The notes below the pieces were generated by a model. That model did no database searches. It was not told the origin of the DNA and saw only the letters and a program-made list of their open reading frames with translations. Shown here piece after piece: positions 56,800 to 63,958 of a DNA stretch of 64,000 nt. The stretch is taken from assembly GCF_000186465.1 (NCBI RefSeq), contig NZ_GL636091.1:662152-726151 (forward strand), written 5' to 3'. The first letter of the stretch is position 1. Each line of letters opens with the position of its first letter. The stretch is from Streptococcus australis ATCC 700641 (GTDB taxonomy: Bacteria > Bacillota > Bacilli > Lactobacillales > Streptococcaceae). The translations under genes were made by a program, and so were the position numbers.

Positions 56800-58818
56800 A
56801 TGAAAAAGTGGCTCTATGCTGTTGTGACAACAGTTGCCTTATTTTTACTAGCAGCTTTAGGATTTGCTAAACCCAATGGGCTTACTAAAGTACATGCCGA
56901 TACGATCAATGATGTTGTAAGCTCAGTGAACATCTCTAAATCGACTGGTGGAGACTTAACAGAACCACTCGGTGTTTGGGAAAGTTTTAATGTTGAAGCA
57001 AATTTTGTTTTACCGAATGGTCGTGTAAAAGCAGGCGATCAGACGGTCATCCAACTTGGAGATGACTTCAAGGTCTTTGAAACGGACACCATTGAGCTGC
57101 TCGATCCAAGTGGTCAAAAAGTTGCGACGGCAACGGTAGATGATCAAAGAAAAATCATCACAGTAACCTATACAGACTATCCTGAAAGAATGGCTAATGT
57201 AACAGGGAAACTGCGCTTTTTCGCGCGTGTGGATCACCAAGTTGTCAAAGGACAAAAGACGCTCGATTTCACTCTGACGGTTGATACGAAAAAAATTTCA
57301 GGTGGAAAAATCGATTATAAAGGAGTCAATCCAGGTGAGTATCCTCCAACTCCAAAAGTCTTTAGTAAATGGGGATGGACCAACTCAGATGATAAATTAA
57401 AATTGACCTATACCTTGAATATCAATCAAGGTCACACAGCCCTTCATAATATTGATATAAAAGACCAATTGGCCTTTACAGATGGAAAAATCAAAGCAGA
57501 TTCTGTCAACATCCATACAGGAACTTGGCAGGTCAGTGACGAAGATGGAGCTTATCATTTGCGGGATACCACGAATGTAACAAAAGATTACTCCCCTGTT
57601 GTCAGTGCCGATGGTCAATCTCTAACCGTTCATATCGGAGATCTAGCTCCAGAACAAGGGATGACTATTCGCTATGATGTGTATTTAGACAAAGTTCCAG
57701 CCATCAATACAAAATATAAAAACAATGCGACAATGACAGCCACAGAAGTCAAAGAGCAACATAAAGAAGCAGTTGTTTTATACCAATTCCTTGAAGGATA
57801 CTTCAATGGAGAGAAATATTCCTTTACCATCCATAAAAAAGGAGAAAATGGGCAAGTTCTTGCAGGTGCTGTCTTCACTGTGACAGCAGATGACACTGGT
57901 GAGCAAGTCGGAATCATTACCACAGATGAGAACGGTACAGGAACCATTGCTGGCTTGATCAAGCAAGCCTATACGGTTCAAGAAATTCAAGCTCCGACAG
58001 GATACGTCCTCTCAGAAGAGCCAATCAAAGTCAGCCGAGAAGATTTTGGAAATGACCTTGCGATTTCCCGTGACGTTGTTAACAAAAAAGAAAAAACCAG
58101 CATTTCTGGTCAAAAAACTTGGAATGACAATGACAATCAAGATGGGAAACGCCCATCAGCCATCACCGTTAATCTCTTAGCAAATGGTGTCAAAGTAGCT
58201 TCTAAAGAAGTGAAACCAGATGCAGAAGGGAATTGGCTCTATCAGTTTGACAATCTTGATGTTGTTGACGATGCTGGTAATCTCATTGCCTACACAGTTT
58301 CAGAAGAACCTGTTGCAGGATATGAAGCGACTGTTGAAGGAACGAATATTACCAATAGCCGTACACCAGAAGTGACAGAAGTAGCTGTCAAGAAAGTCTG
58401 GGATGATGCGGAGAATAAAGATGGCCTTCGTCCAGAGAAGGTAACAGTCCGTCTGCTTGCGGATGGTCAAGAAGTGGCCGTGAAAGAAATCACTGCTACT
58501 GACAATTGGCAGGCAAGCTTTACGGATCTACCAGTATACAAGGAAGGCAAGAAGATTGCCTACACGATTACTGAGGATCCAGTAGCGGGGTATACAGCAA
58601 CTATCGATGGTTTCACGGTAATCAATCGTCATACACCACCGACAACCCCACCAAGCACATCGGAAAAACCAGAAACCCCACCGACACCAACAGAAGGAAA
58701 GAGAAAAATTCTTCCATCAACTGGTGAAGCTACTTCTTATGGCTTGTTCGGAGCAAGTGCTTTGTTAGCTCTTGTTGGTGCAGCGATGCTCTTAAGTGGT
58801 AAACGGAAAGTTGACTAA
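56800..58818 (+). CDS. LPXTG-anchored Cna-B domain surface adhesin
   Basis: A 672-residue cell-wall protein. It opens with a classical signal peptide without YSIRK (cleavage near VHA-D, residue 34). Residues 35-330 form a two-domain region like the collagen- or fibrinogen-binding N-domains of MSCRAMMs (SSVNISKSTGGDLTEPLGVW; WGWTNSDDKLKLTYTLNINQG). Three Cna-B modules follow: a SpaA-like one (KYSFTIHKKGENGQVLAGAVF to PTGYVL) and two near-repeats (KTWNDNDNQDGKRPS and KVWDDAENKDGLRPE). The last two resemble each other. Lys in the first strand and Glu/Asn later suggest intramolecular isopeptide bonds. A Pro/Thr linker leads to LPSTG at 638-642. No sortase or pilin gene is nearby. The ligand is unknown. 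Confidence 0.9.
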   Translation: MKKWLYAVVTTVALFLLAALGFAKPNGLTKVHADTINDVVSSVNISKSTGGDLTEPLGVWESFNVEANFVLPNGRVKAGDQTVIQLGDDFKVFETDTIELLDPSGQKVATATVDDQRKIITVTYTDYPERMANVTGKLRFFARVDHQVVKGQKTLDFTLTVDTKKISGGKIDYKGVNPGEYPPTPKVFSKWGWTNSDDKLKLTYTLNINQGHTALHNIDIKDQLAFTDGKIKADSVNIHTGTWQVSDEDGAYHLRDTTNVTKDYSPVVSADGQSLTVHIGDLAPEQGMTIRYDVYLDKVPAINTKYKNNATMTATEVKEQHKEAVVLYQFLEGYFNGEKYSFTIHKKGENGQVLAGAVFTVTADDTGEQVGIITTDENGTGTIAGLIKQAYTVQEIQAPTGYVLSEEPIKVSREDFGNDLAISRDVVNKKEKTSISGQKTWNDNDNQDGKRPSAITVNLLANGVKVASKEVKPDAEGNWLYQFDNLDVVDDAGNLIAYTVSEEPVAGYEATVEGTNITNSRTPEVTEVAVKKVWDDAENKDGLRPEKVTVRLLADGQEVAVKEITATDNWQASFTDLPVYKEGKKIAYTITEDPVAGYTATIDGFTVINRHTPPTTPPSTSEKPETPPTPTEGKRKILPSTGEATSYGLFGASALLALVGAAMLLSGKRKVD

Positions 58819-58840
58819 CAACTACAATGGAAATAAATTA

Positions 58841-58873
58841 GACAATTATCTAAAAAGATAGTTGTCTTTTTTC
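58841..58873 (+). terminator. Terminator of the adhesin gene
   Basis: GACAATTATCT and AGATAGTTGTC form an 11-bp stem with one G-U, followed by a T-run. Confidence 0.92.
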
Positions 58874-58943
58874 TGTTAAAGGACTTCTAGAATACATCAT
58901 TCAAAAGATTCATATTAATGTTTTTTTAAGGGAGCATAAGTGT

Positions 58944-58972
58944 TTGACAGAAAGATGAAATCTTGGTAGAAT
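58944..58972 (+). promoter_or_regulatory. rpsO promoter
   Basis: TTGACA (58944-58949), 17 bases, then TAGAAT (58967-58972) preceded by TGG. Confidence 0.85.
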
Positions 58973-58979
58973 GAATAGG

Positions 58980-59056
58980 TCGAATAGACAACTAACTCTT
59001 TCTTGGTAGCAGGCTATGCCAAACCTGCCACTCGGATAGAGCATAAAGAAAAGGAG
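58980..59056 (+). promoter_or_regulatory. Structured rpsO leader (possible S15 autoregulatory site)
   Basis: The leader of about 80 bases contains GCAGG (59009-59013) pairing with CCTGC (59024-59028), within GGTAGCAGGCTATGCC and AAACCTGCC. S15 of several Firmicutes represses its own mRNA by binding a leader junction that mimics 16S rRNA. The sequence fits such a role, but I cannot confirm the fold. Confidence 0.4.
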
Positions 59057-59062
59057 CTTATC

Positions 59063-59332
59063 ATGGCAATCTCAAAAGAGAAAAAAAATGAAATCATTGC
59101 ACAATACGCACGTCACGAAGGTGACACTGGTTCAGTAGAAGTACAAGTTGCTGTCCTTACTTGGGAAATCAACCACTTGAACGACCACATCAAACAACAC
59201 AAAAAAGACCACGCAACTTACCGTGGTTTGATGAAGAAAATCGGTCGCCGTCGTAACTTGTTGGCTTACCTTCGTAAGAACGACGTTAACCGTTACCGTG
59301 AGTTGATCAACTCTCTTGGACTTCGTCGTTAA
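59063..59332 (+). CDS. rpsO: Ribosomal protein S15
   Basis: An 89-residue primary 16S rRNA-binding protein of the small subunit. The start is ATG 59063, seven bases after AAGGAG. The full S15 sequence is recognisable: [20 protein letters not shown], then [20 protein letters not shown] and the ending [13 protein letters not shown], four helices in all. Codon use is highly biased. It has its own promoter and probably an autoregulatory leader. No pnp gene is directly downstream. Confidence 0.98.
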   Translation: MAISKEKKNEIIAQYARHEGDTGSVEVQVAVLTWEINHLNDHIKQHKKDHATYRGLMKKIGRRRNLLAYLRKNDVNRYRELINSLGLRR

Positions 59333-59452
59333 TTCAAGATACAAAGGCCGTCGAAAGCACAAAGCAAAAATAGGAAAATTGACGAAGAAATCTCAATTTC
59401 TAAGAAATTTTATCTTTTTTGCCAAGTGCTTAGGCCGTGTTCGATTGAATAC
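59333..59452 (+). other. Untranslated stretch after rpsO
   Basis: This AT-rich stretch lies between the S15 stop and its terminator. It has no open reading frame of note and no clear promoter. It would form a long 3' untranslated tail of about 120 bases, which is unusual for a ribosomal protein gene. Confidence 0.4.
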
Positions 59453-59496
59453 AAAAAAGAAAAGTTACTCTATTGTAGAGTAGCTTTTCTTTTTTA
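59453..59496 (+). terminator. Terminator of rpsO
   Basis: AAAAAGAAAAG-TTACTCT and AGAGTAG-CTTTTCTTTTT form a long stem around a five-base loop and end in a T-run. Confidence 0.92.
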
Positions 59497-59590
59497 CTAG
59501 AATTTCAGTACAATCTTCGGCTCGGCGCCTTGTCTAGAAACGTTTTATCCAGCAAGAATGGAGCCTTCTGAATTCAGAGGGCTTTTTTGT
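59497..59590 (+). other. Orphan stretch ending in a second terminator-like hairpin
   Basis: Between the rpsO terminator and the next promoter lies a sequence with CTTCGGCTCGGCGCC, then AGCCTTCTGA pairing with TCAGAGGGCT (59562-59582) followed by TTTTTT. A terminator with no gene in front of it suggests either a small RNA, a relic, or a back-up terminator. No promoter is evident. Confidence 0.4.
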
Positions 59591-59636
59591 TATCTTTTTT
59601 CGGACAAGATTCATTATTCTGAGTAAGTCGTTTTGT

Positions 59637-59665
59637 TTGACAGATGTAATTAACAGAGTTACAAT
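59637..59665 (+). promoter_or_regulatory. Promoter of the DUF4649-trxA operon
   Basis: TTGACA (59637-59642), 17 bases, then TACAAT (59660-59665). Confidence 0.85.
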
Positions 59666-59696
59666 GGATACATCTTAAGAAATAGAGGTTATCGAT

Positions 59697-59921
59697 ATGA
59701 TTGATATTACATATCTAGATGGTGCAAAACAAGAAAGAGTCATGCATTTTGATTCCTATGAAGAATTTGAACGCTCCCAACAGACCTGCTTGATAGGTGT
59801 AGCGGATTACTATCCCGTAGAAAAATTGACCTATAATGGGCACGAACTCGATTACCATGGAACTTACGGAGATGTCTTCTTCTATTTGATGAAGCAAGAC
59901 CTGGAACAATACAAAAACTAA
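59697..59921 (+). CDS. DUF4649 family protein
   Basis: A 74-residue acidic cytoplasmic protein with many Tyr and Asp residues, found mainly in streptococci. It begins MIDITYLDGAKQERVMHFDS and has no membrane segment or catalytic motif that I can see. It lies 12 bases upstream of trxA behind a shared promoter, so it is coexpressed with thioredoxin. Its function is unknown. Confidence 0.8.
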   Translation: MIDITYLDGAKQERVMHFDSYEEFERSQQTCLIGVADYYPVEKLTYNGHELDYHGTYGDVFFYLMKQDLEQYKN

Positions 59922-59933
59922 AGGAGAAAAACA

Positions 59934-60248
59934 ATGGCAAAAGCAATTACAGACGCAACATTTGAAGCAGAAACCAAAGAAGGATTGGTCTTGGTAGACT
60001 TCTGGGCGACCTGGTGTGGTCCATGTCGTATGCAAGGTCCAATCTTGGACAAATTGTCTGAAGAACTTTCAGAAGATGTCTTGAAAATTGTTAAAATGGA
60101 CGTTGACGAAAATCCAAATACAGCGCGTGCTTTCGGCATTATGTCTATCCCTACTCTTCTTTTCAAAAAAGATGGACAAGTGGTTAAACAGGTTGCTGGT
60201 GTTCACACTGCAGAACAAATCAAGGCTATTGTGGCTGAATTGAGTTAA
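59934..60248 (+). CDS. trxA: Thioredoxin
   Basis: A 104-residue disulfide reductant. The active site is WCGPC with Cys28 and Cys31 (FWATWCGPCRMQGP), and the cis-proline loop is MSIPTLLF. The buried Asp in VLVDFWA is present. AAAGGAG precedes the ATG. It is the second gene of a two-gene operon with DUF4649. It is a plausible electron donor for the Cys-type glutathione peroxidase elsewhere in the window. Confidence 0.97.
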   Translation: MAKAITDATFEAETKEGLVLVDFWATWCGPCRMQGPILDKLSEELSEDVLKIVKMDVDENPNTARAFGIMSIPTLLFKKDGQVVKQVAGVHTAEQIKAIVAELS

Positions 60249-60256
60249 TATCCTAA

Positions 60257-60292
60257 ACACTTCCATTGGTAAAATAGGAGTGCTTTTTTATA
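60257..60292 (+). terminator. Terminator of trxA
   Basis: ACACTTCC and GGAGTGC pair imperfectly around a loop, followed by TTTTTT. Confidence 0.7.
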
Positions 60293-60299
60293 TCCAAAG

Positions 60300-60342
60300 A
60301 AAGAGCCCTGTCCTTTTATATGAGGAGCAAGGCTCTTTTATC
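60300..60342. terminator. Second hairpin downstream of trxA
   Basis: AAAGAGCC and GGCTCTTT form a stem with a long loop and T residues after it. It may back up the trxA terminator or end the convergent DUF2785 transcript. Confidence 0.65.
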
Positions 60343-60409
60343 TTCAATAATTTTTTCACGAAAAGTGACTTAGAATATTTTGGTGAGTTTTACATTCACT
60401 GTGTCACCA

Positions 60410-61201
60410 TTAGTATTGAAAAGATTGAATAGCTTCTTTCAAGTCAGCTTGTAAAATGTTTCTCTGATCGAGTTGGACATAGACTTCCAATAGGCAGGAT
60501 CTGAAGTTGGAAAATTTATAAAAGTCTTCCCTTTCTTCTATTGGGAAATCAACAGCTTTTATCCAAGAAGCTACTTGCTCTTGTTCTAACTTTCCCTGTA
60601 AAATAGGTTCATAAAGCACTCTCGCCAAGCGCCAATCCTCATCATCTGTAAAACAAATCGAAATCCTTTTAAAGATTTGGCCAAGTATGTCCAATCCGTC
60701 AAGTACTCTATTTTTAGGAAAGCCAGGATGACAAACCACTTCTGTCAAGAGGTCAGCTCCATGCGCAAAAGCGTGAACCCAACCATACTGACTGGAAAAA
60801 CCTGTTGTATCCTTTTCTTTTTCAAGATAATGTAAACCTTGATCCAGTAAAATATATCTTATATCGGCTTTTAATCTTTGATAAAAAATTGATTGCGGAT
60901 TAGCATCTGCAGATAAGAGGTTGGCATAAACAAGGGCTTTAAAAGAACGCTCAAGTGTTGATAGCCCAATCTTATCAATCTCTTTTTCTACTCCTTCATT
61001 GGACGAGATCGTCTCAGCAATGAAATGAAATTGCTCCTGTGTAAACAGTTCTTCTTGAATCCCTCTAGCCAAGCTGGTAAAAACGAGATCATCGCGAATT
61101 TCGGGCGAGGGGTCTCCCAAATGTTCCAGCAACCAATGGATTTCTTCTTGACGATAGCTTGGTTTTTCTTCTGTCACTTTACTTTGTAATTCTTGATACA
61201 T
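60410..61201 (-). CDS. DUF2785 family protein
   Basis: A soluble, largely helical protein of 263 residues, with the start set at ATG 61201 (MYQELQSKVTEEKP) eight bases after GAGG; an in-frame TTG at 61207 is weaker. The segment YGWVHAFAHGADLLTEVVCHPG, with its His-rich helix, is characteristic of DUF2785. HEAT-like helical pairs appear on either side. The function of the family is unknown. It starts 11 bases after the stop of the HxlR-type regulator and is almost surely cotranscribed with it. Confidence 0.82.
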   Translation of the reverse strand: MYQELQSKVTEEKPSYRQEEIHWLLEHLGDPSPEIRDDLVFTSLARGIQEELFTQEQFHFIAETISSNEGVEKEIDKIGLSTLERSFKALVYANLLSADANPQSIFYQRLKADIRYILLDQGLHYLEKEKDTTGFSSQYGWVHAFAHGADLLTEVVCHPGFPKNRVLDGLDILGQIFKRISICFTDDEDWRLARVLYEPILQGKLEQEQVASWIKAVDFPIEEREDFYKFSNFRSCLLEVYVQLDQRNILQADLKEAIQSFQY

Positions 61202-61212
61202 GGTCAAAACCT

Positions 61213-61545
61213 CTACATTTTTAGCAACTTGATATAATCTAGACCCCAGTTCTCCACAGCATCTAAGACAACTTTGAATTCCTGCCCTATTTCGGTTAAG
61301 CTGTACTCAACTCGTGGGGGAACTTCCGCATAGACCTTTCGTTGAATAATCTTATCCTTTTCTAATTGACGGAGATGACGTGTCAAAATAGTTTGAGTAA
61401 TCCCAGGCAATAATCTTTGCAATTCTTTAAATCGTTTAGTACCCGTACTCAACTGATAAATGATTACCAGTGCCCATTTCCCCGTTAAAACCCTCTGCGT
61501 TGTCGCAAATGGACAAATACCATACTCACTTACTTTATTTGGCAT
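61213..61545 (-). CDS. HxlR-family winged-helix regulator
   Basis: A 110-residue DNA-binding protein. The opening YGICPFATTQRVLTGKWALVIIYQL carries the Cys that in YodB, HypR and related regulators senses quinones or oxidants (CPFATT here in place of CPV). The winged helix (FKELQRLLPGITQTILTRHLRQLEKDKII) and wing (VPPRVEYSLTEIG) follow. It is divergent from the SnoaL gene, with a near-perfect 28-bp palindrome between them that is the likely operator. Confidence 0.92.
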   Translation of the reverse strand: MPNKVSEYGICPFATTQRVLTGKWALVIIYQLSTGTKRFKELQRLLPGITQTILTRHLRQLEKDKIIQRKVYAEVPPRVEYSLTEIGQEFKVVLDAVENWGLDYIKLLKM

Positions 61546-61587
61546 AAAATATCTTCTTTCTATTTTTTTAAAAAAATTTATCTTTTA

Positions 61588-61615
61588 GTATCAACAATAG
61601 TACTACTTTTGATAC
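61588..61615. promoter_or_regulatory. 28-bp palindrome, likely HxlR operator
   Basis: GTATCAA (61588-61594) and TTGATAC (61609-61615) flank TAGTACTA (61598-61605); all three share one centre, between 61601 and 61602. Twelve of 14 positions per half are complementary. It lies between the hxlR and SnoaL-like genes. Confidence 0.75.
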
Positions 61616-61637
61616 CAGCTATCGAAAAAGTATCTAC

Positions 61638-61665
61638 TTGTTTTTTCGATTGTAACTGTTACAAT
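61638..61665 (+). promoter_or_regulatory. Promoter of the SnoaL-like gene with overlapping 17-bp palindrome
   Basis: TTGTTT (61638-61643), 16 bases, then TACAAT (61660-61665). The -10 is part of ATTGTAAC-T-GTTACAAT (61649-61665), a perfect palindrome that could bind a repressor. Confidence 0.6.
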
Positions 61666-61695
61666 TATATCATAAAAAAGAAATGGAGAATAGAT

Positions 61696-62085
61696 ATGTC
61701 AACAAACTTAGAAATTTTCAATACTTATAACCAAGCTTTAATTGCTGGTGATTTTCCTGGTGTCTTTGAAACGATGGCAGACGATATTGTCTGGCATCAA
61801 CCTGGTACTCATAGTATATCTGGTACAGTTGTTGGTAAGGACCAACTAGGATCTCACCTAGCTACATTTGCTGAGAAAACTAATGGAACCTTTAAGGTGA
61901 TAACAAATTGGGTTTCTGATAATAAGGATTTTGTCGCAGCTAATGTTACTTTTCTTGGAACACGGGCTGATGGTACTGAACTCAATATGAACGGGATTGA
62001 CCTCTTCCGTATTGAAGACGGGAAAATCAAAGAAGTTTGGCTCTTCTCTTCAGATCAAGCTGAAGAAGATAGATTTTGGGGATAA
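61696..62085 (+). CDS. SnoaL-like/NTF2-fold protein
   Basis: A 129-residue cone-shaped fold protein, taken to start at ATG 61696 (MSTNLEIFNTYNQALIAGDF) after GGAG. It shows the pattern of the SnoaL-like/nuclear transport factor 2 family: an N-terminal helix, ETMADDIVWHQPGTHSISG, and a final sheet ending in RIEDGKIKEVWLFSS. Such proteins bind small hydrophobic molecules or isomerise them; a ligand cannot be read. Divergence from the HxlR regulator suggests it is the regulated target. Confidence 0.85.
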   Translation: MSTNLEIFNTYNQALIAGDFPGVFETMADDIVWHQPGTHSISGTVVGKDQLGSHLATFAEKTNGTFKVITNWVSDNKDFVAANVTFLGTRADGTELNMNGIDLFRIEDGKIKEVWLFSSDQAEEDRFWG

Positions 62086-62087
62086 GC

Positions 62088-62121
62088 AAAACAGATTGGA
62101 AAAATCCAATCTGTTTTTGCT
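62088..62121. terminator. Bidirectional terminator between SnoaL-like gene and pepF
   Basis: AAACAGATTGGA and TCCAATCTGTTT form a 12-bp perfect stem with a short A-rich loop and T residues after it. Confidence 0.92.
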
Positions 62122-62126
62122 TATAC

Positions 62127-63917
62127 TCATAACTCAGCACTGTAAGCAATAATCTGATCAACCGTATCAGACAAGAACTGAATGGTATCGCGAAGTGGTT
62201 TATCTGTTGAGATATCTGCTCCGATAATCATAGCAGACTCGAGTGGGGTTTTGCTACCGCCTGATTTAAGGAGATCTAGCCAATCTTTGGCTCCGTTTTC
62301 GGAGTCCTTCAAATGTAGGTAACCGGCTGTTGAGATAACTAATCCAGCTGAGTAGGTGTAGCTGTAAAGTCCCATGTAGTAGTGGCTTTGGCGCATCCAG
62401 GTCAGGGCTGCATCGTCATCGATTTCAACAGCATCTCCCCAGAATTCGGTCAAGACTTCCTTCATGATGCTGTTGAGCTTGCTAGCGCCGAAGGTTCCAC
62501 CTTCTTCAATCAGGGTGTAGACCTTGCGTTGGAAAGCCGCTTCCAGCAAGTGGGTGATGAAGTTGTGGAAGTAGGTATCTGTCAAGCGGTGAGCTAGGGC
62601 AAAGCGTTTTTGACGAGGGTCGTCAAACTGGTGTTCCAAATAGTCGCTGAGGAGGAGCTCGTTAAAGGTAGAAGGGGCTTCTACATAGTAGGTCGACATG
62701 TGGGCGTTGAAGTAGCTTTGGTTGTTATCTGAGAAGATGAATTGACCAGAGTGTCCAATCTCGTGGATCAGGGTATAAACATCGCTCATTCGTCCTGTCC
62801 AACTCATGAGGACATAAGGATGGACGCGATAAGGGTCAGCTGCATATCCACCGGAATCCTTGCCTTCATTAGCAGCAAAGTCGACCCAACGTTCGGTTTG
62901 GTAGCGGGCAATTTCGCGAGAATATTCTTCGCCAAGAGGTGCCACAGATTTCATGACCAAGTCATAAGCGTCATCAATGGTGACATCTGGGTTGAGCGCA
63001 CTGTCCAAGTCCAACTTCCAATCAGCAAAGGTCATTTTCTCAAGGCCGTTGACCTTGGCCACGTGTTTGAGGAATTTTTGAGCGACTGGAGCGAAGTCCT
63101 TCATAATCAGGTCAATCTGACGATCAAACATAGCACGATCCACTTCCTGTTCAGCCAAGAGATAGTCAAAGACTGAGTCGTAACCTCGCATATCTGCGAT
63201 CAGTTTTTCTGCTTTGACTTGGGCTAGATAGGTGGCAGCAGCTGTGTTTTGGTGCTTGCGGAGACCTTCTGAAAAGGAACGAAAGGCTTTTTCACGGACT
63301 TCTGCATTCTCATGGTTTTGGTAGAAGTTTTCATAGGTGACAAAGCTATTCTTGTAAACTTTTCCATCTACTTCAAAATCAGCCATTTCAAAGTCACCTG
63401 CCCGCATCTTGGTATAGATATCTTGCGGTCCGTAGAAGACTTCACCAAGGTTGGTCAGAGTTTTTTCCACATCAGCTCCCAAGTAGTGAGCTTTTTTGAT
63501 CTTGGCTTGACGAATAGCAGAAGTGAGGTGAGGCAATTGTCCGAGACGTTCGAGGACCTCCTCATCCGCTTCGACTAAGGTATCATCAAAGAAAGAGAGT
63601 TCGACGCTGGCCCAAGTTTCGAAATCCATCCCTGCTTGGGCAATTTCCGCAAAAGCTTCATCGCCAAAGTCCGTCGTTTGGGGCATAAAGCTGTAGTTAC
63701 CAATGTGGCTGAGTTGGATCTGAATTTGTTCAAAGACTGCAAAGGCAGCTTCAAAGTCTTCAAAAGTGTGGAGGTTGCCCTTGTAGTTACGGACAAATTC
63801 ATTGATTTCTTCGCGCGTTTTTTCAATGGCACGCAAGAAGTCTTCCTGGTCTTGATAGAGGGCTGTGAGGTCCCAGAGTTCGTTCTCAGGAAATTCAGAA
63901 CGTTTTTTTAATTCCAT
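62127..63917 (-). CDS. pepF: Oligoendopeptidase F (M3 family)
   Basis: A 596-residue zinc metallopeptidase of the M3B family (PepF/PepB) that cuts oligopeptides in the cytoplasm. The zinc motif is LIHEIGHSG with His385, Glu386 and His389; the third ligand Glu follows in EAPSTFNELLL. The helical N-terminal half includes WDLTALYQDQEDFL. The C-terminal YTYSAGLVIS segment holds the substrate-binding tyrosines. GGAG precedes the ATG. A palindromic promoter lies upstream. Confidence 0.96.
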   Translation of the reverse strand: MELKKRSEFPENELWDLTALYQDQEDFLRAIEKTREEINEFVRNYKGNLHTFEDFEAAFAVFEQIQIQLSHIGNYSFMPQTTDFGDEAFAEIAQAGMDFETWASVELSFFDDTLVEADEEVLERLGQLPHLTSAIRQAKIKKAHYLGADVEKTLTNLGEVFYGPQDIYTKMRAGDFEMADFEVDGKVYKNSFVTYENFYQNHENAEVREKAFRSFSEGLRKHQNTAAATYLAQVKAEKLIADMRGYDSVFDYLLAEQEVDRAMFDRQIDLIMKDFAPVAQKFLKHVAKVNGLEKMTFADWKLDLDSALNPDVTIDDAYDLVMKSVAPLGEEYSREIARYQTERWVDFAANEGKDSGGYAADPYRVHPYVLMSWTGRMSDVYTLIHEIGHSGQFIFSDNNQSYFNAHMSTYYVEAPSTFNELLLSDYLEHQFDDPRQKRFALAHRLTDTYFHNFITHLLEAAFQRKVYTLIEEGGTFGASKLNSIMKEVLTEFWGDAVEIDDDAALTWMRQSHYYMGLYSYTYSAGLVISTAGYLHLKDSENGAKDWLDLLKSGGSKTPLESAMIIGADISTDKPLRDTIQFLSDTVDQIIAYSAEL

Positions 63918-63940
63918 AGTATTCTCCTTTTGATCAATTG

Positions 63941-63958
63941 GCTATACTTAGTATAGCA
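63941..63958 (-). promoter_or_regulatory. pepF promoter -10 within a perfect palindrome
   Basis: On the minus strand TGCTATACT is an extended -10 about 30 bases upstream of the start. It lies inside GCTATACT-T-AGTATAGC (63941-63957), a perfect 17-bp palindrome. Confidence 0.55.
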
